In this document: positions 11,961 to 21,722 of the stretch, piece after piece
How the letters are laid out: the number at the start of each line of letters is the position of its first letter
Numbering within the stretch: position 1 is the first letter of the stretch
Assembly (NCBI RefSeq): GCF_027596085.1
Contig: NC_072460.1
Span: 15,638,826-15,702,825 of the forward strand
Length of the DNA stretch: 64,000 nucleotides
Reading direction: 5' to 3'
Source of the DNA: Anoplopoma fimbria
Lineage: Eukaryota; Chordata; Actinopteri; Perciformes; Anoplopomatidae
Notes under the pieces: generated by a model
What the model saw: the letters and a program-made list of their open reading frames with translations, nothing else
Databases searched by the model: none
Told to the model about the DNA's origin: nothing
Made by a program: the position numbers and the translations under genes

Positions 11961-12770
11961 TTTGCAATCTTTACTTTGTCTGGAAGCTTTATTATTTCTA
12001 CATTATACATCAATCAAAACAAGCTCTACACATTATGATAGTAATGATTAGCAGGATGAAACCACCAACACAAGAAATGATCTTATTAGAACTGCAATGC
12101 TCTCAGATGGAGCTCCTATATTATAATAATAATAACAATAATAATAATAACAACAACAACAACAACAACATAAGAGGATCTATGCTGCTGTGGACCATGA
12201 AGCTCCGGCTGTCCAGCTGCTCCTCTGATGCCCACATGTGGTCCACACAGCTGAGGAGACAAGGACAGATGTGCAACATCACCATCAACCTCCTAAGTTA
12301 CTGTTGTTATCTTATATTTAATCACTATTACCCTCTATATGCTCATGATGCTCATGAAGCTCCTGCTGTCCAGCTGCTCCTCTGATGCCCACATGTGGTC
12401 CACACAGCTGAGGAGACAAGGACAGATGTGCAACATCACCATCAACCTCCTAAGTTACTGTTGTTATCTAAGTTACTGTTGTTATCTTATATTTAATCAC
12501 TATTACCCTCTATATGCTCATGAAGCTCCGGCTGTCCAGCTGCTCCTCTGATGCCCACATGTGGTCCACACAGCTGAGGAGACAAGGACAGATGTGCAAC
12601 ATCACCATCAACCTCCTAAGTTACTGTTGTTATCTTATATTTAATCACTATTACCCTCTATATGCTCATGAAGCTCCGGCTGTCCAGCTGCTTCTCTGCA
12701 TGTGGTCCACACAGCTGAGGAGACTCACTATTACCCTCTATATGCTCCACTGTTTTTCTCACATTTCAAC
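11956..12770. repeat. Unit 1/unit 2 spacer: microsatellite plus 148-bp satellite
   Basis: After the poly(A) region comes a 160-bp 3' flank, then an AAT/AAC microsatellite (12122-12172), then tandem monomers starting with CATGAAGCTCC at about 12197, 12353, 12519 and 12667. The basic monomer is 148 bp (compare unit 2, exactly 148 between starts); here two monomers are lengthened by small internal duplications. Each monomer contains the palindrome CCACATGTGG. It is the junction between consecutive units. Confidence 0.9.
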
Positions 12771-12780
12771 AACTTTGCCT

Positions 12781-13084
12781 TGAGTGGGGATCGATCCAGC
12801 GACCTTGTGCTCGGCAGCAGAGAGTGGAGGAGATGCCCCCTTTCCTCCACTTTCTTCTCTCCCCACTGAGAAGAATGAACGGTAGCCTCGCGTGCTCCGG
12901 GAGCCCGTTCTTCTCTGTGCCAATTGTGCCAATTTCTGTCTCAATTTCTGAGCCAATCAGGCTATCACTGCTTTTGGCGTCCAATCAGATGCCCGGATTG
13001 TCTCAATTTCTAAATCTGGAGCCGCCATGTTGGATCCTCGCTAGGAGCGCTCAGTATGAACTCGGACTTGACACTTATGACATC
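12781..13084 (+). promoter_or_regulatory. Unit 2 promoter and noncoding exon 1
   Basis: Two CCAAT boxes in strong NF-Y context (GAGCCAATCAG at about 12950 and GTCCAATCAG at about 12979) precede GCCGCCATGTTGG at 13021-13033, whose reverse complement matches the YY1 consensus AANATGGCGGC. No TATA box is evident. The ATG at 13027 opens a five-codon upstream ORF (MLDPR), so it is unlikely to be the main start. Exon 1 ends at 13084 before GTAAGT. At 12781-12835 the minus strand carries a tRNA B-box-like GGATCGATCCCC. The block is conserved in all five 5' ends in the window. Confidence 0.7.
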
Positions 13085-13265
13085 GTAAGTACAATACAGC
13101 CGGAGTTTTATAGTTGTTACTCTGTAAAAACTTTAATTTAATATCTGAAGTTATGACGGCACTGTGTTTATCTCTGCTTTGTGTTAAACAGCTGATTTTG
13201 CCCGTTTAGTTCAGCTGTCTGCTGGCTGCAAACACCACTAACGCACCGCTGTCTGTGTGTTTATA

Positions 13266-13266
<1 letters not shown>

Positions 13267-13344
<78 letters not shown>

Positions 13345-13375
13345 CAGTATATATGTGTATATATATATAACTGTC
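13267..13375. repeat. TA microsatellite in intron 1 of unit 2
   Basis: Long TA dinucleotide run with a mirror-like ATACAGTATAT element at its edge. The same tract is shorter in unit 3 (21675-21750) and shortest in unit 4 (35683-35730). Confidence 0.95.
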
Positions 13376-15117
13376 ACTGTTATTAATGTAGAGATAATGA
13401 AATGAGCTGTTTCATGTATATACATATATGTCAACAGTCCAGTAGAGCTGTAATGTAACCTGCAGAGAGTAAGTGTTGTGAAGAGTTGTTGATGTGGATT
13501 TAGAGAAGTAAATAATAAATACTAGACTAATATATTTCATTGATTTGGTTTTCATGAGAGAAAGTACATATAGAGAACATACTGTCATGTAACTGTGTTC
13601 TCCTCTCTGTGATATTATAGATCATAACCTTGGAAACTATGAATGTAAGTGTCACACATCATTTCTTATTCTCTCTTATGACCATAAAGTATTTACTGCA
13701 GTATTCTGCTAATGTTCATCTTCATGTTTAGATGGAACACCCTACATTCAGGAGAGCCCCTAACGGGACCCTCCTGCTCAAGGCCTCTCCAGAGGCCCTT
13801 GGCCCTCAGCAGGCAGCCAGGGGCCAGGCTCTCTACAGGGCCAAGAAGCCGGAGGAGGTGGACGCAGAGGCCTGGGCCCACGTCAGTTCCGAGGGTGGCG
13901 ACACCTCCAACGCCACCCTCGTCCTGAGCCGGTGGAAGATCCAGTTCGGCCGATACCAGGGCAGGACCTTCCACTGGCTCCTAGAGAACGACGTGGGCTA
14001 CTGCGTCAACCTGGTCTCCTCCCACCAGAAGGAGCGAGAGAGGACGGGGTCTCAGTCCCCGCTGATGGCCAACAAGGTGGAGTCCTTCAGTACAAGTAGG
14101 TCAAGTTCATGAAATAACAGAGTGATGACGGTTTAACCCTCTCTTTGTGAACCTGCAGGACGCCTTCAGCCGCTACTCCTCAGCGTACCCTGACTTCGAG
14201 GAGGCAGTCAGGTTCCACCAGGCGTTTGAGGAGAAGACCAGTGCTTCTGCTGCTGCTGGTGCTGCTGCTGCTGTTGCTTCATCCACCAGCACCAGCAGCA
14301 GCACCGCCACCAGCACCAGCAGCAGCACCGCCACCAGCAGCAGCAGCAGCACCAGCAGCGGCGGCGGCTCAGTTTCTGTCTCGACCGCAAGCCAGAGAGC
14401 CAGGAGTGCAGCTCAGTACGTGTTTTACTGTAACTCTCTCGGACTGTGATGGGCCTGGACGACCTCCCTGAAGAAATGTTAATATTTGTAATGTCTCATT
14501 ATAAATGTAGTTGTGTGTCATTTATTCTCATTCTAGGCCTCTTGGTTCAGCTCTTGCGGCCTTTGTCTCCGGGCGTTCTCTGTCTGCGGTGGAAATGCAG
14601 GCCCATGTTAAGAAGATGGTGGCCCCTAAGCCTGCATTTTCAGGCAAGTCCAGCCTAAATTATATTCAGAGTTAGTTCAACTTAATGGAATTCCTGTGTT
14701 CACTGTTTATTTTCTGCGTTTGTTCTCTCTCTCGTCATGTGATAACAGCCTCCCACTTCAGCCCCTTCGGACCAGCTCCGTCCTCCTCCAGGTCACCTGA
14801 GGAGCCTTCAGAAGATGAGCTGGTCGAGGCGGTAGTTGACTTAGAGAAGTGTGAGTAAAAGAAAAGTTATATTCAGGTAACAATGTGTTAATAACAGAAA
14901 GATTTGATTTCATTGTTGACCCTTTATTTATTTTACTTTAAAATGTTCCTTTAATCAGAGGAGGAGAGGAGACCACTGGTAAGTTTGGGTTGAATTAAGA
15001 ACTGTCTGATGTCTGCTTGGCGCTCATCTCAGATCACTAACCCACCTGCCATCCAATCCCCTGATCGGTGCATCTTTATCTAACATTTCACCTCACAATG
15101 CTGCCTGCCTGCCTGCA

Positions 15118-15172
15118 TCACTCACTCACTCACTCACTCACTCACTCACTCACTCACTCACTAACTCACTCA
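15118..15172. repeat. CTCA tetranucleotide repeat, unit 2
   Basis: Tandem CTCA in the intron before exon 8. It is longer in unit 3 (23513-23582) and unit 4 (minus, about 33850-33927), so array length distinguishes the copies. Confidence 0.95.
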
Positions 15173-15310
15173 GCATGTCTAATCTGTTGGCTTCATCATT
15201 TTGTCTCATCCTCACCTTCTCTCTTCAGAACCTCCTTCTGTTCTCATCTAGTTTAATACGCAGCTTGGCTGAATGTGTGCATCTCACTCAATATTAACAC
15301 TATCTCCAGG

Positions 15311-15896
15311 CCTTGGTCAAGCCCTACACCCCTGCCCGACCACTTGGCTCTGCTGCCTCGGGGCGACTGGTTTCCCCGTCGCTCAGAGGTCCCTCCGGCC
15401 GATCCACCCGGTCACAGCTTTTTTCTGTCCTGGCCCCTCAGTGGTGGAATGAACTCCCCACTGACGTCAGGACAGCAGAGTCGCTGCCCATCTTTAGGCG
15501 CAGGCTGAAAACTCACCTCTTCAAGAAGTACTACCCTGAGCCTTCCTCGTAGCACTTATTGCACTCGTATTAGTTGCTGCACTTACTGTATTCGTATCAG
15601 TTCGCTGCACTTATTGAACTTGTATTTGTTTACTGCACTTATCCTATTCGTAGTAGTTTGTAGCACTTACTATATTCGGATTAGTCTGTTGCAATTATTG
15701 TTTTCGTAGTAACTTGCCTCCGCACTATACTTTTGCTCTGGCTTATGCTTTGAGATGCTTGTTTAAGAAAGGAGATGCACTTATGACTTCTGGTGACTAG
15801 TAGTTCTCTTGAATACCTATGTTGAATACACTTCCTGTAAGTCGCTTTGGATAAAAGCGTCTGCTAAATGACTGCAATGTAATGTAATGTAATGTA
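15311..15896 (+). mobile_element. 5'-truncated L2/CR1-like LINE 3' end in unit 2 intron
   Basis: Encodes the C-terminal end of a non-LTR retrotransposon ORF2 (FSVLAPQWWNELPTDVRTAE, then LPIFRRRLKTHLFKKYY and a stop). A 3' UTR follows with about six diverged copies of a 32-33-bp GCACTTA...TTCGTA repeat, then the teleost tail motif GTCGCTTTGGATAAAAGCGT and TGTAA repeats. It is present at the same intron position in units 3 and 4, so it inserted before the array amplified. Confidence 0.88.
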
Positions 15897-18800
15897 ACAC
15901 AACAATCTCATTTGTTCCTCTTAATGATACTTTTAATTTATCTTGAAGCCTCAGATGTACAGGCCCCTCTCTCGCTCCTGCCACCACCACCACCACCACC
16001 TCCACCTCCTCAGGGAGCTGGTGTCTCTGCTGTGCTGGACGAGCCCACAGACGAGGAGCTGCTGGAAGCCTCACAGGACCAAGACAACACGGAGCAACTT
16101 CCAGCAGCCCTCGTCCCCCAGACTGCAGAGTCACCAGCTCCTTCACCGCCGCCTGCAGCCTCCACCCGGACACCGCCGCCTGCAGCCTGTCGGGTCGCCT
16201 CCGTGGAGGACCAGGAGGAGGTGCCCGGTCCAGCCTTCCTCCCTCCCCCTCCTCCTGACAGCAGTGCTGAGGTAAGGCTGTCTGTCAAGCACTGGAGGTG
16301 TCCCTGCTGCCCTCGCTCATAACGTGCTGTCCTCGGGTATCAAAGTGTCCTCTTATGTTTCTGTTGTTGTCTCACAGCTGCTGCCTCTGTCCTGGAGGGC
16401 AGCTCTCACTGTGGAGCAGCAGCAGTGGGTCGGTCGGGTGCTGTTTACCAGGGACAGCAGTGGGAGGTCTCGACTCATCAGCGAGCTGAATCTCTGGTGG
16501 TCGCCCCCACAAGCCCGGCCGGTCTACAACCAGCCTCCCGCGTCCCCGACCCCTTCTTCGCATGTCGGCTGTTCCTCTGGATGCCACAGCGGATTTGGCA
16601 TCTGCAGCTGACATGCCCCCAGCCTTTGTGCACTGGGTCCATGACAAAGGCTGGGCTCTACAGGACCATCCGGAGGGTCCTGGACATCGACGGCTGGTAC
16701 CTCATGGCCACCGAGTACCTGGACTGCCGCCGGTGTAAGAATAAGGTCGGAGGATGGTCACAGGGCATCATTAGGCAGCTGCCCCCCACCTACAGCTGCC
16801 AATTCCCAGCTGTACTTACGTACGAGTAAGACATTGAATATCTATTTCTCTTTTGTTTGTGTTGAACTTCCCGTTTGATGTATTTCTGCGGTGACCAGCT
16901 GTCCATCATGTTTGTGTTGTGGTTCTGCAGGCTGTCCTGTGACATGAGGGTGGTTGTTCAGATGAGGTCTCGCACTCTGGGCAACAGTGCGAACCGGCTG
17001 TACAACACCCTGCGGGAGCAGCACTCGGATGCCTGGATGCGGAGAGCGGTCCATTACCTCGGCGTGTGCGAGCAGTTCCTGGCCTTGTGCTCGGTGGGGG
17101 GGCAGTTTACACCTCCACCCCAGATGCCCCCCCTGCCAACACCCATCTGGCTGCTGACGGTCTACAGCTTCGACGTCCTGTCGCGGCTGGATGAGTACAA
17201 GGCCAGGATCACGTCCACTTTCGGATCCATCTTGAAGATGGATTCCACCAAGAAGGCGAGTAGAGTTTGTCACAATTTCATATTTTCTTTCAGCTGCTGT
17301 GACACCACATCTGTGTGTTTATGCTCCACGTTAACATTTCTATTCTCTTTCTCTGTCCAGATGACGAAGAAGCTCGCCGGTACCGCCTCCGACACGGCCG
17401 CCTGGGTTACCAACGTGGGTAACGAGAAGGGGCAGGTCCTCATGAGCGTCCTCACCTGCTCCGAGGGCGCTGAGGGCCTGTCCAGGATGGCGGTCGGATT
17501 GATGAGGCGGTACAGACTCGCCGGGGTAACCCCCCAGCTCATCTACGTGGACCGCGACTGCTGCAACAGAGACGGCGTCCAAGACAGCTGCTTTGTTTCA
17601 GGTGTGAAACTGAGACTTTTAATACTAATACTGTATCAGTGATACACCAGCACAGTTTAACATGATTAAAGCACGTTATGGTTCTTCTCTCACAGGAGTG
17701 GGATCAGCTCGTGGTGAGACTGGACATCTGGCACCTGATGCGGCGCTTCGCATCAGGTGTCACCACCGTGAGCCACGAGCTGTACCCCACCTTCATGAGG
17801 CAGCTGTCTCACTGCATCTTCGAGGTGGACTCGGGAGATGCCCGCCGTCTCGCTGAGGCTAAGCGGTCCGAGCTGGAGGGGAAGCGCGGGATGGTTGGCC
17901 TGACTGACGCCGAGGTGATCAAGAGGATCTCCAGAGAGGAGTGGAGGCTCCACTGCCGCAGGAGGACACGTGGGCCCGAGGAATCGGCACTCCGCATCCA
18001 GGAGCTCCTCAACACCTTCGGTGGACCAGCAGGACGCAACACCCTGGACATCCCGTTGCTCAACGCTCTCCGCATCAAGGACATCTGGAGTACGCAGAGG
18101 CCTCACCTCAGCTGCATTCAGGACCCGCCAGGTGTGCAGCTGTACACCCAGACCCGTAGGCTGACCAAGGGCGGAGTCAGCCTGCCGGTTTATCGCTGCG
18201 CGAGGGGCTCCACCTCCTTGGAGTCCTTCCACCTCCACCTCAACCGGTTCATCCCAGGTACTTGCACGTGTCTCACAGCTTGTCTCACAGATATATTCTT
18301 TATTCACAATTCGCAAATTCATGTTTGATCCAAAACCTGCTTCATCAGGGTCGCAAGCTAATGCCAAGCACTTCCAGGCGTTCCTGGTCGACGGACTGGT
18401 GAGGTGGAACGAAGACCGCGCAGCAGCAGCTGCACCACCGCCGTCTGCAGCTGAGGGACGGCTGGGGCCTCTGCACTCCTACAGTGGACACCTCAAGCAC
18501 GTCCTTAACCAGAAGAGCCAAAGAGTGCTTGGCCTTGAGATGGTTAAGGACTTCACCAAGCCTGCTGAGTACACAGGTATGAGATGTGAAAGCACTTTAT
18601 TCCACGAGGACTGAGAGGAGATGGAGCATTAACCCTTTGCTCTCTGCGGTGTCTGTCTGACAGGGGAGCTCATCGGAATAGAGTACCTGTACCAGCAGAC
18701 GGGCAGAGTGCTTGAGGACGTCAGCTTGGACCCTGACACTCCGGACGAGGCTGCTGCCATCGAGAAGCTCGATGAGGAGGAGGAGGATGATGAGGGTATC

Positions 18801-20385
18801 GTGGAAGATGTGGAGGACCCCACCATCTTCGAGCCCGATACCCCCTCCACCAGCACAGCAGCAGCCCGGTCAGGTGATCCAGCTGACGCAAAGTCTGAGC
18901 CATCTGGACCGGACCAACATGCCTCTCCTGAGGCCCCTGAGGGTCAGGACCCTGAACCCCAGCAGCCCTCCTCAGACCCTGAGGTGAGTTCACTGACTAC
19001 AGAACACTACTGATAATTATAATCATTATAATATTAATAACAATACAGATAGAATATTTCACCGTGCAGCGCTCTGTGCTCACTGACTCTGTTTCTCCTC
19101 CTCTTCCTCTCTCTCGTTTCTCCTCAGGAGAACATACAGGGTCCTAGTAACCAGCCCGGGTACCAGCATGTCCTGAAGCTGGCCCGGGCCCTGGTGGAAG
19201 GAAGAAACCTTCAGGGGCTTACTGACAGTCGGGTAGACAGACTCATCCTGCTCTGGAACCGCTTGCCAGAGCAGGACAAGCAGCGAGTTGTCTACCCCCC
19301 CAGATACCGGGAGAGGCAACCTAAGGGCCGGTTCAAGGCAGCGAAGGGGAAGGACTCCTCCTGTCCTGGAAAGGAGAGTCTCCAACGGTAAGACTCTCTT
19401 TAAAGATGAAGGTTTCCTCCAGTCAATATCTGCTGCATATTAACCCACGCTGATCTCCACCACCCTTTCAGCTGTCTTCTCGGATCAACCTCGGGCCCTG
19501 CAACTTGGCCCAGTGCCAGTCGCCTGGTGGAGGCCATTTGCAGCCAGCTCTGCCAGCTCCACCCAGCGGCCACGCGAGTCTCTGGGGTCTCCAGGACTCG
19601 ATGGTCCCTCATCCTCGGAGACTACGTGGCCATCAGGGAGGCAGTGCTGGCCAGCCCGAGGCTGATGGCTCAGACGGAGATCCAGCTCTTTGAGCTCAAT
19701 CAGAGGACCCTGACCCACTGGTAAGAGACTAACATTAAAGCTGTGTTGATGGGGGGGGGGGATCTGAACTGTGATTTAGAGTTTGATGGAGAGTCTAACA
19801 ACAATCTGTGTTTGTCTCCAGGTTCTCTCGCCGGCAGAAGGAAGCAGTGACGACTAAGCTGCTGCAGGGAACTGGCATCGTACCTGCAGCAGCTGTTGCT
19901 GTCGATCCCCTTCCTTCTGCCAAAGGGCTGTCCTCTGTTCAGGTGGGACAAGGACAGCCCTTCAACTACGTCGTCCCGGAGGAGCAGCCAGGACCCTCCT
20001 CTGGTGGCCTTCCTCCTCCTCCTCCTCCTCCTCCCCCTCCAACTCCTCCAGCACTGATCCCGGGTGTCCTCAATGCCCCTGCCGGTCTGCCTCCTCTTCC
20101 TGGACCTCCGGAAATCCCAAGGTCTACAGCCTACAGGAAGAGGAAGGCGGACGAGGCTGCTGCTGATGCTGCAGGTCAGGGGCCGATGCCCGTGAACAAA
20201 CCCCGCCGGCAGTACGTCTGTAGGAAGTGTGGCCAGCTAAAAAGACTGGACACTGGCCACACACGCCTGTATGGAGTGGCGTACTGCGCAACTGTCGGCG
20301 GGAAAACTGTGGAGGAGTGGAGGGAGGAGATGAAGAAGAGACATTCATAATGTATATACTGTATGTTTGTAAATAAAGTGTCATA

Positions 20386-21165
20386 TAATAAAAAAAAAAA
20401 AGTTTGCAATCTTTACTTTGTCTGGAAGCTTTATTATTTCTACATTATACATCAATCAAAACAAGCTCTACACATTATGATAGTAATGATTAGCAGGATG
20501 AAACCACCAACACAAGAAATGATCTTATTAGAACTGCAATGCTCTCAGATGGAGCTCCTATATTATAATAATAATAATAACAATAATAATAATAACAACA
20601 ACAACAACATAAGAGGATCTATGCTGCTGTGGACCATGAAGCTCCGGCTGTCCAGCTGCTCCTCTGATGCCCACATGTGGTCCACACAGCTGAGGAGACA
20701 AGGACAGATGTGCAACATCACCATCAACCTCCTAAGTTACTGTTGTTATCTTATATTTAATCACTATTACCCTCTATATGCTCATGAAGCTCCTGCTGTC
20801 CAGCTGCTCCTCTGATGCCCACATGTGGTCCACACAGCTGAGGAGACAAGGACAGATGTGCAACATCACCATCAACCTCCTAAGTTACTGTTGTTATCTT
20901 ATATTTAATCACTATTACCCTCTATATGCTCATGAAGCTCCTGCTGTCCAGCTGCTCCTCTGATGCCCACATGTGGTCCACACAGCTGAGGAGACAAGGA
21001 CAGATGTGCAACATCACCATCAACCTCCTAAGTTACTGTTGTTATCTTATATTTGATCACTATTACCCTCTATATGCCCATGAAGCTCCGGCTGTCCAGC
21101 TGCTTCTCTGCATGTGGTCCACACAGCTGAGGAGACTCACTATTACCAGATGCTCCACATTTTCA
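20386..21165. repeat. Unit 2/unit 3 spacer: microsatellite plus 148-bp satellite
   Basis: Poly(A)-like run, 3' flank, AAT/AAC microsatellite (20568-20610), then satellite monomers starting CATGAAGCTCC at 20635, 20783 and 20931 and CATGAAGCTCCGG at 21079, exactly 148 bp apart, followed by a truncated monomer. This is the cleanest of the three spacers and defines the 148-bp period. Confidence 0.92.
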
Positions 21166-21187
21166 CATTTCAACAACTTTGCCTTCA

Positions 21188-21491
21188 GTGGGGATCGATC
21201 TGGCGACCTTGTGCTCGGCAGCAGAGAGTGGAGGAGATGCCCCCCTTTCCTCCACTTTCTTCTCTCCCCCCACTGAGAAGAATGAACGGTAGCCTCGCGT
21301 GCTCCGGGAGCCCGTTCTTCTCTGTGCCAATTGTGCCAATTTCTGTCTCAATTTCTGAGCCAATCAGACTATCACTGCTTTTGGCGTCCAATCAGATGCC
21401 CGGATTGTCTCAATTTCTAAATCTGGAGCCGCCATGTTGGATCCTCGCTAGGAGCGCTCAGTATGAACTCGGACTTGACACTTATGACATC
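21188..21491 (+). promoter_or_regulatory. Unit 3 promoter and noncoding exon 1
   Basis: Same arrangement as unit 2: CCAATCAG at about 21359 and 21388, the YY1-like GCCGCCATGTTGG at 21429, then donor GTAAGT after 21491. One base differs next to the first CCAAT box (CAGACT here, CAGGCT in unit 2). Confidence 0.7.
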
Positions 21492-21671
21492 GTAAGTACA
21501 ATACAGCCGGAGTTTTATAGTTGTTACTCTGTAAAAACTTTAATTTAATATCTGAAGTTATGACGGCACTGTGTTTATCTCTGCTTTGTGTTAAACAGCT
21601 GATTTTGCCCGTTTAGTTCAGCTGTCTGCTGGTGCAAACACCACTAACGCACCGCTGTCTGTGTGTTTATA

Positions 21672-21722
<51 letters not shown>

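Larger units (their letters stand above)
13021..20385 (+). pseudogene. Unit 2: full-length spliced DUF6729/DDE transposase-like gene, frame-disrupted
   Basis: Noncoding exon 1 ends 13084. Coding starts at ATG 13639 in exon 2 (13621-13644). Further exons: 3 13732-14076, 4 14159-14415, 5 14537-14643, 6 14749-14850, 8 15949-16271, 9 16378-16825, 10 16931-17255, 11 17361-17601, 12 17696-18257, 13 18349-18576, 14 18664-18983, 15 19128-19387, 16 19472-19720, 17 19822-20350. A possible small exon 7 near 14959-14979 does not fit the phase cleanly. Taking the undisrupted length of each exon across copies, the coding sum is 4,308 nt (1,435 aa), a multiple of three. Domains: ExoX-C-like FGRYQGRTFHWLLENDVGY (exon 3); Ala/Ser-rich exon 4; polyproline exon 8; DUF6729-like cysteine-rich exons 9-10 (LTCPQPLC, LDCRRCKNK, RTLGNS); DDE-like core in exons 10-12; acidic exon 14; CxxC...H...C tail. 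Exon 9 lacks one C and exon 11 lacks two bases, so this copy is not open. Introns 5 and 10 start with GC. Confidence 0.82.

Noticed and set aside
12180..12780. Regularly repeated unit resembling a CRISPR array
   Set aside because: The 148-bp monomers are contiguous, without short repeats and unique spacers, and the host is a vertebrate. It is a satellite.
12781..12840. Possible functional tRNA gene at the element 5' end (minus strand)
   Set aside because: Only a B-box-like GGATCGATCCCC is present. I could not fold an acceptor stem, D arm or anticodon arm, so at most it is a SINE- or tRNA-derived remnant.
13021..13084. Using the Kozak ATG at 13027 as the transposase start
   Set aside because: It reaches a stop after five codons. 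The in-frame start is ATG 13639 in exon 2, which joins in phase to exon 3.
14208..14390. Trp/Cys-rich minus-strand frame opposite exon 4
   Set aside because: It is a shadow of the CAG/CAC-rich Ala/Ser tract. The plus frame continues across well-phased splice sites.
14951..14979. A small exon 7 ending ACCACTG before GTAAGT
   Set aside because: With the strong exon 6 donor at 14850 it would create an immediate stop; exon 6 joins exon 8 directly in phase. It may be an alternative exon but cannot be supported.
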